Shown piece by piece: positions 17,440 through 25,614 of a stretch of 64,000 nucleotides of DNA (the stretch's first letter is position 1; every line of letters starts with the position of its first letter). The translations under genes and the position numbers were made by a program. Source of the DNA: JBHYGK01 sp051859045 (GTDB lineage Bacteria > Pseudomonadota > Gammaproteobacteria > Xanthomonadales > Xanthomonadaceae); assembly GCA_051859045.1 (NCBI GenBank), contig JBHYGK010000007.1, positions 12,015 through 76,014 on the forward strand. The letters run 5' to 3'. The notes beneath the pieces are model-generated. The model saw nothing but the letters and a program-made list of their open reading frames with translations, had not been told where the DNA came from and did not search any database.

Positions 17440-17516
17440 CCGGGCCGCGCGCGCGGCGCCCCGACCGCATACGTTTGCAGCGCCCGGTGGGGCGGCCGGG
17501 GCTCAGCGCGCGCCGC

Positions 17517-18245
17517 TCAGCCCGGCTTGCCGCAGCACTTCTTGTACTTGCGGCCGCTGCCGCAGCTGCAGGGATCGTTCGGGCCCGGCCGGGCCTCGCG
17601 CCGCAGCGGCACGCGCGGGGTCAGGCGCTCGATCCTGGCCACGAACAGCGCGTTGAGCACGAAGGGCAGCTCCTCGAGCTCGGCCAGGCGCTCGTCGTGG
17701 CGCATCGGGGTGGCGCGCGGCGCGGTGGCCGCCGCGGGGTCGGCCACGGCCTCGTCGCCGGCCAGCGCGGTGATGCGCTCCAGCGACTCGGCCACCAGCG
17801 CCGACTCGCCGGCCCAGGTCTCCCAGGGCTCCGCGCGCAGCGCCACGCCCTCGAGGAAGCCGCAGGCCCAGCCGCTGGCCAGCGGCGGGTCGTCGCGGCC
17901 GGGCTCGGCGCCGCCCTCGTCCATCGAGGCCATCGGCATCGGGCCCTGCGGGTCGTCGCCGGGGTAGCCGAAGCGCACCAGCAGGTCGCCCAGCAGCGCC
18001 TCGGCCAGGGCGACGGCCCCGGCGCGGTCCGTGGCGGACTCCCAGCGCGGCTCGGTCTTGCCCCACAGGTGGGCGAACCACTCCTCGGCCGGCGGCGGCT
18101 CGCGCTCGGGCACCAGCGCCAGCGCGCTGAGGAAGCCGTCGAGCACCTCGAGGTCCATGCCGCCGTGGGCGATCGCGCGCCGCTCCAGGAGGTCGCCGAG
18201 GCGTTCGAGCTCGGCCTCGGGCATGCGCTTGGGGGTGATGGGCAT
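17517..18245 (-). CDS. UPF0149/YecA-family protein with C-terminal SEC-C zinc motif
   Basis: 242 residues. The N-terminal helical UPF0149 domain (LGDLLERRAIAHGGMDLEVLDGFLSALAL, then GWACGFLEGVAL) is followed by a linker and a SEC-C zinc-binding motif at the extreme C terminus, CSCGSGRKYKKCCG, the same motif found at the SecA tail. The family is cytosolic; in Escherichia coli YecA has been linked to ribosomes and SecA-like metal binding. It sits between gshA and ppc on the same strand, with short gaps (22 and about 91 bases). Confidence 0.88.
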   Translation of the reverse strand: MPITPKRMPEAELERLGDLLERRAIAHGGMDLEVLDGFLSALALVPEREPPPAEEWFAHLWGKTEPRWESATDRAGAVALAEALLGDLLVRFGYPGDDPQGPMPMASMDEGGAEPGRDDPPLASGWACGFLEGVALRAEPWETWAGESALVAESLERITALAGDEAVADPAAATAPRATPMRHDERLAELEELPFVLNALFVARIERLTPRVPLRREARPGPNDPCSCGSGRKYKKCCGKPG

Positions 18246-18267
18246 CGGGGATCCGGGAGCGCGGGGC

Positions 18268-19632
18268 TCAGTAGGCGAAGTCGGTGAACACGGGGTCCAC
18301 CGAGCCCTGCCAGGCGCCGTGGAAGAGCGCCAGTTTACGGTCCGCGGACGTCTCGCCGGCGATCGCCATCTCGATCAGCGGCTCCAGGAACACCGCCTCG
18401 TCGCCGCCGCAGGCGCTGGCCCGGGCGCGGCGCTTGAGGCCGGCCTCGGCGATCTTCAGGGCCTCCAGCGCCAGCTCGCGCATGCTCGCGCCGCGGAACG
18501 GCAGCGCCAGGGCGTGCCTCGGCACGCCGTCGCGCAGCGCGTGGCGCTCGGCCAGGGTGAAGTCGCGGACCAGGTCCCAGGCCGCGTCGAGGGCGGCGTC
18601 GTCGTACAGCAGGCCCACCCAGAACGCCGGCAGCGCGCACAGGCGGTTCCACGGGCCGGCGTCGGCGCCGCGCATCTCCAGGTACTTCTTCAGCCGCACC
18701 TCGGGGAAGGCCGTGGTCTGGTGGTCGGCCCAGTCCTTCTGGGTCGGGCGCTGGCCCGGCAGCTCGGCGAGCGCGCCGTCGAGGAAGCGCCGGAAGCTGC
18801 GGCCGCTGAGGTCGACGTAGCGGCCTTCGCGGTGCGCGAAGTACATCGGCACGTCGAGCAGGTAGTCGACGTAGCGCTCGAAGCCGAAGCCGTCCTCGAA
18901 CACGAAGTCGAGCATGCCGGTGCGGTCGGGATCGGTGTCGGTCCAGATGTGCGAGCGGTAGGACTTGTAGCCGTTGGGCCGGCCCTCGGTGAACGGCGAG
19001 TCGGCGAACAGCGCCGTGGCCACCGGCTGCAGCGCCAGCGACACGCGGAACTTCTTCACCATGTCGGCCTCGCTGGCGAAGTCGAGGTTGACCTGCACGG
19101 TGCAGGTGCGGGTCATCATGTCCAGGCCGAGCTGGCCGCGCTTGGGCATGTACTCGCGCATGATCTTGTAGCGGCCCTTGGGCATCCACGGCATGTCCGC
19201 GCGCGCCCACTTGGGCTGGAAGCCCATGCCCAGGAAGCCCAGGCCCAGCGGCCCGGCCACGGCCTTCACCTCCGCGAGGTGGGCGTGGGTCTCGGCGCAG
19301 GTGGCGTGCAGGTCGGGCAGGATCGCGCCGCTGAGCTCGAGCTGGCCGGCGGGCTCCAGCGTCACCGAGGCGCCGCCCTTGGTCAGCGCGATCAGGTGCC
19401 CGCCCTCCTCGTAGCGGTCCCAGCCCAGCGCGGCCAGGCCCTCGAGCATCGCCTGGATGCCGCGCTCGCCCTCGTAGGTGGGCGGGCGCAGGTCGTCGAG
19501 GCGGAAGCCGAACTTCTCGTGCTCGGTGCCGATGCCCCAGCGCTCGCGCGGCTTGGCGCCGGAGGCGAGGGCCTCGATGAGTTCGTGCTTGCCTTCGATC
19601 GGTGCATCGGCGACGCGGCTGGGGCTGGACAC
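18268..19632 (-). CDS. gshA: Glutamate-cysteine ligase
   Basis: 454 residues. ATP-dependent joining of L-glutamate gamma-carboxyl to L-cysteine, the first step of glutathione synthesis. The sequence fits the plant/alphaproteobacterial-type ligase used by xanthomonads: WGIGTEHEKFGF at the N terminus, MMTRTCTVQVNLDF in the centre, FEDGFGFERYVDYLLDVPMYF, and EMRGADAGPW towards the C terminus. The frame stays open upstream, but GTG 19632 has GGAG about 11 bases ahead and the extra upstream residues are low-complexity and overlap the divergent gene's leader, so GTG is chosen. Confidence 0.93.
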   Translation of the reverse strand: MSSPSRVADAPIEGKHELIEALASGAKPRERWGIGTEHEKFGFRLDDLRPPTYEGERGIQAMLEGLAALGWDRYEEGGHLIALTKGGASVTLEPAGQLELSGAILPDLHATCAETHAHLAEVKAVAGPLGLGFLGMGFQPKWARADMPWMPKGRYKIMREYMPKRGQLGLDMMTRTCTVQVNLDFASEADMVKKFRVSLALQPVATALFADSPFTEGRPNGYKSYRSHIWTDTDPDRTGMLDFVFEDGFGFERYVDYLLDVPMYFAHREGRYVDLSGRSFRRFLDGALAELPGQRPTQKDWADHQTTAFPEVRLKKYLEMRGADAGPWNRLCALPAFWVGLLYDDAALDAAWDLVRDFTLAERHALRDGVPRHALALPFRGASMRELALEALKIAEAGLKRRARASACGGDEAVFLEPLIEMAIAGETSADRKLALFHGAWQGSVDPVFTDFAY

Positions 19633-19726
19633 GAGGGGACACTCCGGAAGGCGATGCGAGGGGCGGGCTGCGCTGGATGGGGCGGATCGCCTACCCTCGC
19701 AAGGTGCCGAAGTGTAATCCGCCCGC

Positions 19727-21403
19727 GTGACGTCGCCCTTGATCCCCCTGCTGCTCGCCGCGGCGGGCGCCTTCGCCTGCGCCTCCCCCGGCGCGGCCCG
19801 CGCGGCCGCCGCGACGGGCCCCGCGGCCGACGTGCCCGCCCCGCCGGCCGCGGACGCCGGCACGCTGCGTCGCGGAAACGGACCCGAGCCGAGCACGCTC
19901 GACGCCCATCGCTGCCCCGAGGTGGCCTGCCAGAACATCCTGCGCGACCTCTACGAGGGCCTGGTGGCCGAGGACGCCGCGGGCGCGATCGTCCCCGGCA
20001 TGGCCGAGGCCTGGACCCGCAGCGACGACGGCCTGGCCTGGACCTTCCGGCTGCGCGAGGGCCTGGCCTGGTCGGACGGGCGCCCGCTGGACGCGCCGCA
20101 GTGGGTGGCCAGCCTGCGCCGCGCGCTGTCGCCGGCCACCGCCGGGCCGTTCGCCTCGCAGTTCGAGGCCATCGCCGGCGCGCGCGCGGTGCTGCGCGGC
20201 GAGGCCCCGCCCGAGGCGCTGGGCGTCGAGGCGCCGGACGCCCGCACGGTGGTGATCCGGCTCGAGCGCCCCGCGCCGCTGCTCGCGCTGCTGACCCTGC
20301 CCACCGCGTTCCCGGTCGACCTGGCCGGCGTCGCCGCGCATGGCGCGCAGCACACCCGGCCCGGCCGCCTGGCCTCCAACGGCGCCTACCGCCTCGCCGC
20401 GTGGCAGCCGCAGTCGCACCTCGAGCTCGAGCGCAACCCGGCCTTCCACGCGCCTCCGCCGATCGCCCGGGTGCGCTTCGTGGTCACCGAGGACGCCGCG
20501 GCGGAGCTGCTGCGCTACCAGGCCGGCGGCCTCGACATCACCGAGACCCTGCCGCCGCAGCCGCTGGCGCGGCTGCGCGCGCGCTTCGGCGACCAGCTCC
20601 GGGTCGCGCCCTACCTCGGCGCGTTCTGGCTGGGCTTCAACCTCGAGCGCCCGCCCTTCCGCGGCGGCGCGCACGGCACCCCGGAGGCAGGGCGCGCGCT
20701 GCGCGAGGCGCTGAGCCTGGCCGTGGACCGCGACATCCTGGTGCGCCACGTGACCGGCTTCGGCGAGCAGGCGGCGTACGGCGTCGTGCCGCCCGGCGCC
20801 AGCGGCCACGCGCCGGCGCGCCTGCCCTGGGCCGACGCCCCCCGGGCCGAGCGCGAGGCCCGCGCCCGCGCGCTGTACGCCGCGGCCGGCTACGCGGCCG
20901 ACGCGCCGCTGGAGATCGAGCTGCGCTACAACACCTCCACCCCGCACCGGCGGATGGCGCTGGCGGTGGCGTCGATGTGGCGCGAGGTGCTGGGCGTGCG
21001 GGTGCGGCTGCGCAACGAGGAGTGGAAGGTGTTCGTCCACCACCGCGGGCAGCGCGCCATCACCCAGGTCTTCCGCGGCGGCTGGATCGCCGACCTCGAC
21101 GACGCCCGCGGCATCCTGCTGCCCTTCGCGGGCGACACCGCGCTGAACTGGACGGGCTTCCGCGACCCGGCCTTCGACGCCCTGCTCGACGAGGCCGCCG
21201 CAGCCACCGATCCGGCCGCGGCGCGCGCCGCGCTGCACGCCGCCGAGGCCCGCCTGCTCGACGCCCACGCGGTGCTGCCGCTGTATTTCTACGCCTCCAA
21301 GCACCTGGTCTCGCCGCGCGTGCTGGGCTGGCGCGACCATCCGCTCGACCGCCACCCCAGCCGCTGGCTGCGCCTGGCCCACGCCGCGGAGCCCGCCCGA
21401 TGA
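19727..21403 (+). CDS. oppA: Peptide ABC transporter substrate-binding protein (OppA/DppA family)
   Basis: 558 residues with a signal peptide (about 1-26, GTG start). It binds peptides in the periplasm. Family hallmarks: RRGNGPEPSTLDAHRC, LYEGLVAED, SDDGLAWTFRLREGLAWSDG, YNTSTPHRRMALAVASMWREVLG and DPAFDALLDEA. A TGTAAT element sits nine bases before the GTG. The stop overlaps the start of the permease gene (ATGA). No second permease or ATPase gene follows, so the importer is incomplete at this locus. The symbol is given for family membership only; the substrate is not proven. Confidence 0.88.
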   Translation: MTSPLIPLLLAAAGAFACASPGAARAAAATGPAADVPAPPAADAGTLRRGNGPEPSTLDAHRCPEVACQNILRDLYEGLVAEDAAGAIVPGMAEAWTRSDDGLAWTFRLREGLAWSDGRPLDAPQWVASLRRALSPATAGPFASQFEAIAGARAVLRGEAPPEALGVEAPDARTVVIRLERPAPLLALLTLPTAFPVDLAGVAAHGAQHTRPGRLASNGAYRLAAWQPQSHLELERNPAFHAPPPIARVRFVVTEDAAAELLRYQAGGLDITETLPPQPLARLRARFGDQLRVAPYLGAFWLGFNLERPPFRGGAHGTPEAGRALREALSLAVDRDILVRHVTGFGEQAAYGVVPPGASGHAPARLPWADAPRAEREARARALYAAAGYAADAPLEIELRYNTSTPHRRMALAVASMWREVLGVRVRLRNEEWKVFVHHRGQRAITQVFRGGWIADLDDARGILLPFAGDTALNWTGFRDPAFDALLDEAAAATDPAAARAALHAAEARLLDAHAVLPLYFYASKHLVSPRVLGWRDHPLDRHPSRWLRLAHAAEPAR

Positions 21404-22317
21404 CGCGCCTGGCCCTGCGCGCGCTCGAGGCGCTGTTCACGCTGTGGCTGCTGGCGACGCTGTGCTTCGTGCTGCTGCGCGCCGCGCCCGGCGGCCCGTT
21501 CGACGCCGAGAAGGCCGCCCCGCCCGAGGTGCAGGCCGCGCTCGACGCCGCCTACCACCTCGACCGGCCGCTGGTGGTCCAGTACGGGCTGTGGCTGGGC
21601 GACGTGGTGCGCGGCGACCTCGGGCCGTCCTTCCAGTACCCCGACTACACGGTGGCCCAGCTGATCCTCGAGGGCCTGCCGGTGTCGGCGGTGAACGGCG
21701 GGCTGGCCCTGCTGCTGGCGCTGGGCCTGGGCGTGCCGCTGGGCGTGCTGGCCGCGCTGCACGAGGGCCGCTGGCTCGACCGCGGGCTGATGCTCGGCGC
21801 GGGGATGGGCCTGGCGGTGCCGAAGTTCGTGGTCGCGCCGCTGCTGGTGCTGGTGTTCGCGGTCACGCTGCAGTGGCTTCCCGCGGGCGGCTGGGACGCG
21901 GGCTGGCGCAGCGCCGTGCTGCCGGTGGTGGCGCTGGCGCTGCCCAACCTCGCCTACGCCGCGCGGCTGGCCCGGGCCAGCCTGGTGGACGTGCTCGGCG
22001 AGGACTACATCCGCGCCGCCCGCGGCCGCGGGCTGTCGCCGGCGCGGGTGCTGTTCGCCCACGCGCTGCGCCCTGGCCTGCTGCCGGTGGCGGCGTGGCT
22101 GGCGCCGGCGCTGATCAGCGTGATCACCGGCTCGGCCGTGGTCGAGCAGGTGTTCGGCCTGCCGGGGATGGGGCGCTACTTCGTGCAGGGCGCGCTCAAC
22201 CGCGACTACACCCTGGTGCTGGGCGTGGTGCTGGTGGTCGGCGCGCTGATCGTGCTGGTGAACCTGGGCGTGGACGCGCTGCGCGCCCGGCTCGATCCGC
22301 GGCTGCGCGAGGGCTGA
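21400..22317 (+). CDS. oppB: Peptide ABC transporter permease (OppB/DppB family)
   Basis: 305 residues with about six membrane segments. The opening LALRALEALFTLWLLATLCFVLLRAAPGGPF is typical of OppB. The EAA loop that contacts the ATPase is visible as GEDYIRAARGRGLSPARVLFAHALRP (about 200-225), followed by VITGSAVVEQVFGLPGMGRYFVQGALNRDY. It overlaps the binding-protein gene by four bases. The expected OppC, OppD and OppF partners are absent downstream: the next gene, engB, is on the opposite strand 10 bases away. Confidence 0.9.
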   Translation: MTRLALRALEALFTLWLLATLCFVLLRAAPGGPFDAEKAAPPEVQAALDAAYHLDRPLVVQYGLWLGDVVRGDLGPSFQYPDYTVAQLILEGLPVSAVNGGLALLLALGLGVPLGVLAALHEGRWLDRGLMLGAGMGLAVPKFVVAPLLVLVFAVTLQWLPAGGWDAGWRSAVLPVVALALPNLAYAARLARASLVDVLGEDYIRAARGRGLSPARVLFAHALRPGLLPVAAWLAPALISVITGSAVVEQVFGLPGMGRYFVQGALNRDYTLVLGVVLVVGALIVLVNLGVDALRARLDPRLREG

Positions 22318-22331
22318 GCCCCCGGGCTCAG
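22314..22331. terminator. Stop-codon inverted repeat between oppB and engB
   Basis: CTGAGCCC-CC-GGGCTCAG, a perfect eight-base stem holding the TGA of oppB and the TCA (stop) of engB in opposite arms. No U tract follows in either direction. Confidence 0.4.
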
Positions 22332-22945
22332 GCCCCGGCCTTGGGGGCGGTGTCCATCTCGAGCCAGCCGGCCACCTTGGCCCGGGCCTCGTCCACGCCG
22401 TCCTTGTGCAGGGCCGAGAACAGCTGCACCGAGGCGCGGTTCTCCAGCTGGCGCAGCACCTGCAGCACGGTCTGCTTGCCGGCGCCGCGCGAGACCTTGT
22501 CGCACTTGGTCAGCAGGCAGTGCGCGGGCAGCCCGCGGTCGAAGGCGTACTCGAGCATCTGCAGGTCGAACTCGCGCAGCGGATGGCGCACGTCCATCAC
22601 CACCACCAGGCCCACCAGCGACTGCCGGGTCTGGAAGTAGTCGTTGATGAAGCTCTGCCAGTGCGCGCGCAGGTCGGCCGGCACCTTGGCGTAGCCGTAG
22701 CCCGGCAGGTCGACCAGGTGGCGCTGCGGGCGGTTGAGCGCGAAGTACACCAGCTGCTGGGTGCGGCCGGGGGTCTTGGAGGTGCGGGCCAGGCCGACCT
22801 CGTTGCACAGGGTGTTGAGCGCGGAGCTCTTGCCGGCGTTGGAGCGGCCGGCGAAGGCGACCTCGCGGCCGGCGTCGGCCGGCAGCTGCTTGGGCAGGTG
22901 GGCGGCCAGCAGGTAGCGGGCGCCGGCCAGGGGATTGGCGGCCAT
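22328..22945 (-). CDS. engB: Ribosome biogenesis GTP-binding protein EngB/YsxC
   Basis: 205 residues. Essential TrmE-Era-type GTPase acting in 50S subunit assembly. GTPase motifs: G1 AGRSNAGKSS, G2 TSKTPGRTQQ, G3 DLPGYGYAKV, G4 TKCDK and the G5-like SALHKDG. A GTG six codons upstream (22963) is possible, but ATG 22945 is preferred because AAGGA lies about 9 bases ahead of it, inside those extra codons. It is divergent from the cytochrome c4 gene with a 176-base gap that contains a good promoter on the other strand. Confidence 0.95.
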   Translation of the reverse strand: MAANPLAGARYLLAAHLPKQLPADAGREVAFAGRSNAGKSSALNTLCNEVGLARTSKTPGRTQQLVYFALNRPQRHLVDLPGYGYAKVPADLRAHWQSFINDYFQTRQSLVGLVVVMDVRHPLREFDLQMLEYAFDRGLPAHCLLTKCDKVSRGAGKQTVLQVLRQLENRASVQLFSALHKDGVDEARAKVAGWLEMDTAPKAGA

Positions 22946-23024
22946 GCCAGGGGGGTCCTTCACCGGAAACGGGCCGCATGATCGCCCGCCCGGGGGCCCG
23001 AGGCCAGCGCCGGGGGCCCTTTCA

Positions 23025-23054
23025 TTGACCGCCCCCCCGCCGCGCGGGGATACT
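23025..23054 (+). promoter_or_regulatory. Sigma-70-like promoter for cytochrome c4
   Basis: TTGACC (23025-23030), an 18-base spacer and GATACT (23049-23054), placed 67 bases before the ATG. The surrounding DNA includes some of the least GC-rich sequence nearby (CTTTCATTGACC). One of the clearest promoters in the window. Confidence 0.65.
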
Positions 23055-23121
23055 TTCGCGGTTTCGCGCCCGTGGGATTCCCCCGGCGCCCGTCCGACAT
23101 CCAGGTTCCCGGAGCCCGCCC

Positions 23122-23901
23122 ATGAAGTTCCCGCGCATCCTCGGCCTCGCCGGCCTTCTCCTCGCGGCGACCGCCTTCGCGCAGAGCGCCGACGAGACTG
23201 GCGCCGCCGACGCCGCCGCCCCGGCCGCCACCGCCCAGGCCGTGCCCGAGGAGGCCGCCGCCGCCCCGACCCCGCTGCCCGAGGCCAATGCCCCGGTGGT
23301 GCCGGGCAACGCCGAGGCCGGCGCCACCAAGGCCGGCGTCTGCGCCGCCTGCCACGGCGTCGACGGCAACTCCGCCGATCCGCAGTACCCGAAGCTGGCC
23401 GGCCAGCACGAGCGCTACATCGCCCGCCACCTCGCCCTGTTCCAGAGCGGCGAGCGCGACAACGCGATCATGCTCGGCTTCGCCGCCGCCCTGACCGCGC
23501 AGGACATGCGCGACATCGGCGCCTACTACGCCTCCCAGACCGTGGTCGCCGGCCTCGCCGACGAGTCCGTGATCGCCGAGGGCCCGAACGCCGGCAAGAA
23601 GTTCTACGAGGTCGGCCAAGCCCTGTGGCGCGGCGGCGACGCCGATCGCGCGATCCCGGCCTGCATGGCCTGCCACGGCCCCTCCGGCCTCGGCAACCCT
23701 GGCCCGGCCTACCCGGCCGTCGGCGGCCAGCATGCGGCCTACACCGCCGCCCAGCTGCAGGCCTACCGCGCCGGCACCGTCTACGGCCGCGGCAACAACG
23801 CCAACGCCGTGATGGCCGGCGTCGCCGCCGGCCTGACCGACGAGGAGATCCAGGGCCTCGCGACCTTCATCGAAGGCCTGCACCCGGTCACCGACCGCTG
23901 A
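23122..23901 (+). CDS. Cytochrome c4, di-haem
   Basis: 259 residues with a signal peptide (about 1-21, ending AFAQS). Two c-type haem motifs, CAACH (about 75-79) and CMACH (about 177-181), mark two homologous domains, each with a later Met that can serve as axial ligand (IMLGFAA and AVMAGVAAGLT). Exported to the periplasm, where cytochrome c4 passes electrons from the bc1 complex to terminal oxidases such as the aa3 oxidase encoded at 53-57 kb. A long Ala/Pro-rich linker (about 22-58) precedes the first domain. GGAG lies about 10 bases before the ATG. A strong terminator follows. Confidence 0.93.
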   Translation: MKFPRILGLAGLLLAATAFAQSADETGAADAAAPAATAQAVPEEAAAAPTPLPEANAPVVPGNAEAGATKAGVCAACHGVDGNSADPQYPKLAGQHERYIARHLALFQSGERDNAIMLGFAAALTAQDMRDIGAYYASQTVVAGLADESVIAEGPNAGKKFYEVGQALWRGGDADRAIPACMACHGPSGLGNPGPAYPAVGGQHAAYTAAQLQAYRAGTVYGRGNNANAVMAGVAAGLTDEEIQGLATFIEGLHPVTDR

Positions 23902-23944
23902 TCGCGGCGGGCGGGGAACTCCCGCCCTCACGCGTGGTTCAGTC

Positions 23945-23980
23945 GGCCGGCCCAGGATCACGGGCCGGCCTTTCTTTTTC
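23945..23980 (+). terminator. Intrinsic terminator after cytochrome c4
   Basis: GGCCGGCCC (23945-23953) pairs perfectly with GGGCCGGCC (23962-23970) across an eight-base loop, followed by TTTCTTTTT. A canonical Rho-independent terminator, ending 14 bases before the dsbA start codon. Confidence 0.88.
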
Positions 23981-23993
23981 CAGGGACCCCACC

Positions 23994-24662
23994 ATGCTCA
24001 AGCGACTGCTCGCCTTCCTGCTCGTCCTCGCCCCGGTCGCCGCCTGCAGCGCGCAGACCGCGCCCGCCGCCGCCGGCGCCGGCCCCGTCGAGGGCGTCGA
24101 CTACGCCCTGATCGCCAACCCGCAGCTCTACCAGGCCACGCCGGGCAAGATCGAGGTCGTCGAGGTGTTCGCCTTCACCTGCGGCCACTGCGGCAACGCC
24201 CACCCGATCGTCGAGCGCTGGAAGGCCACGCTGGCCTCCGACGTCAGCTTCCACTACGTCCCGGCCGCCTTCGGCGGCGCGCAGACCCCGTTCGCGCAGG
24301 CCTTCTACGCCGCGCAGTCGGCCGGCGTCCTGGAGGCCAACCACACCGCGCTGTTCCGCGCCGTGCTGGTGGAGCGCGCGATCCCGCCGAGCGCCCAGGC
24401 CGGCCCGCTGCTCGCGCGCTGGTTCGCCGCCCGCGGCGGCACCGACGAGGCGCGCTTCGCGTCCAGCATGAACTCCTTCGCCGTCAACGGCCGCGTGACC
24501 CGCAGCACCCAGCTGATGCAGGCCTGGGGCATCGAGGTCACCCCGACGTTCGTGGTCGCCGGCAAGTACCGCGTCACCAGCCGCGCCGGCATGACCCACG
24601 AGGACACCCTGCGCGTGGTCGACGCGCTGGTGGCCCGCGAGCGGGCGGCCGCCGGGCGTTGA
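23994..24662 (+). CDS. dsbA: Thiol:disulfide interchange protein DsbA, possible lipoprotein
   Basis: 222 residues. Periplasmic oxidant that introduces disulfides into exported proteins. The active site is FTCGHCGNAHP (CGHC at about 61-64, in place of the CPHC of Escherichia coli DsbA), with the cis-proline in VTPTFVVAGKYR. The N terminus LLAFLLVLAPVAACSA has a lipobox-like VAAC at residue 18, so it may be a lipid-anchored form; cleavage by signal peptidase I is the alternative. The gene begins 14 bases after the cytochrome c4 terminator, which leaves little room for its own promoter; read-through transcription is possible. A GCGA-capped hairpin lies after the stop. Confidence 0.9.
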   Translation: MLKRLLAFLLVLAPVAACSAQTAPAAAGAGPVEGVDYALIANPQLYQATPGKIEVVEVFAFTCGHCGNAHPIVERWKATLASDVSFHYVPAAFGGAQTPFAQAFYAAQSAGVLEANHTALFRAVLVERAIPPSAQAGPLLARWFAARGGTDEARFASSMNSFAVNGRVTRSTQLMQAWGIEVTPTFVVAGKYRVTSRAGMTHEDTLRVVDALVARERAAAGR

Positions 24663-24692
24663 GCCCCGTCGCCCACCGCCGCACCCCGACGG

Positions 24693-24710
24693 AGGCCGCG
24701 CGAGCGGCCT
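24693..24710 (+). terminator. GCGA-capped hairpin after dsbA
   Basis: AGGCCGC-GCGA-GCGGCCT, a perfect seven-base stem with a GNRA-type tetraloop, 30 bases after the dsbA stop. No U run follows. Confidence 0.4.
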
Positions 24711-24759
24711 TCGTCGCATCCGGGCCCCGCGCGGCCGGCACGCCGGCCCCGGTTCACGG

Positions 24760-24765
24760 CACACT
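24760..24765 (+). promoter_or_regulatory. Candidate -10 element giving a leaderless transcript
   Basis: CACACT ends six bases before the ATG at 24772 and no Shine-Dalgarno sequence is present, so the start codon would be at or next to the +1 position. Confidence 0.3.
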
Positions 24766-24771
24766 GCGCGC

Positions 24772-25536
24772 ATGAGCCTCCCCACCCAGCGCCTGCGCCT
24801 GCTGAGCGCGAACATCCAGGCCGGCAACTCCACCCGCAGCTACGGCGAGTACATCACCCGCAGCTGGTCGCACGTGCTGCCGGCCGGCAAGCGCGACAGC
24901 CTGGTCGAGATCGCGCGCGTGGCCGAGCCCTTCGACATCGTCGGGCTGCAGGAGGCCGACGCCGGCTCGCTGCGCTCGGGCTTCACCAACCAGACCCACT
25001 TCGTGGCCGAGGCCGCGGGCTTCCCGTACTGGAGCCACCAGCCCAACCGCAGCGTCGGCGGCATCGCCCGCAGCGCCAACGCGCTGCTGAGCCGGCTCGC
25101 GCCGACCGAGGTGCTCGACCATCCCCTGCCCGGCCGCGTGCCCGGCCGCGGCGTGCTGATGGCCCGCTTCGGGCGCGGGCCCGACGCGCTCACCATCGCG
25201 GTGGCGCACCTCTCGCTGGGCGCGAAGTCGCGCGCCACCCAGGTGGGCTTCCTGTCGGAGCTGCTGGCCGAGGCCCGGCACGTGGTGCTGATGGGCGACT
25301 TCAACTGCGCCAGCGACGCCCGCGAGATGGGCCTGCTGTTCACCCGCACCCGCCTGCAGCCGCCGGCCTGCGCGACGCCGACCTTCCCCAGCTGGGCGCC
25401 GGTGCGCTGCCTCGACCACATCCTGGCCAGCCCGGAGCTGGGCGCCGAGGGCCTGGAGGCCTTCCCCGCGGCCTACTCCGACCACCTCGCGATCGCGGTC
25501 AGCGTGCAGGTGCCCGAGGCCGCGCTGGCGGGCTGA
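24772..25536 (+). CDS. Endonuclease/exonuclease/phosphatase (EEP) family protein
   Basis: 254 residues. The EEP metal-dependent phosphoesterase fold is recognisable from LLSANIQAGN at the start, the metal-binding Glu in VGLQEADAGS, a VAHLSLGAKSRATQ segment, the catalytic GDFNCASDAREM, and the closing LDHILAS and YSDHLAIAV (the catalytic His). No signal peptide, so probably cytosolic. Relatives hydrolyse DNA phosphodiesters or phospholipid and inositol phosphates; which applies here is not visible. The conserved neighbourhood engB - c4 - dsbA - this gene is found in xanthomonads. Confidence 0.85.
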   Translation: MSLPTQRLRLLSANIQAGNSTRSYGEYITRSWSHVLPAGKRDSLVEIARVAEPFDIVGLQEADAGSLRSGFTNQTHFVAEAAGFPYWSHQPNRSVGGIARSANALLSRLAPTEVLDHPLPGRVPGRGVLMARFGRGPDALTIAVAHLSLGAKSRATQVGFLSELLAEARHVVLMGDFNCASDAREMGLLFTRTRLQPPACATPTFPSWAPVRCLDHILASPELGAEGLEAFPAAYSDHLAIAVSVQVPEAALAG

Positions 25537-25549
25537 GGCCCGACGCGAC

Positions 25550-25582
25550 GAGGCCCCGCGGCGCGACGCGCGGCGGGGCCTC
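25550..25582. terminator. Long GC hairpin at the end of the EEP gene
   Basis: GAGGCCCCGC (25550-25559) pairs with GCGGGGCCTC (25573-25582). The interior GCGCG-A-CGCGC extends the stem almost to the tip. It lies between convergent genes and has no U tract, so it could act for both directions. Confidence 0.5.
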
Positions 25583-25614
25583 CGGCGGGCGCCCGGGCCG
25601 GGCCCGGGCGTCGC

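Noticed and set aside
18031..21399. Upstream 1100-codon extension of the oppB reading frame
   Set aside because: It runs antisense to gshA and out of frame with the binding protein; the ATG at 21400, overlapping the previous stop, gives the correct OppB N terminus.
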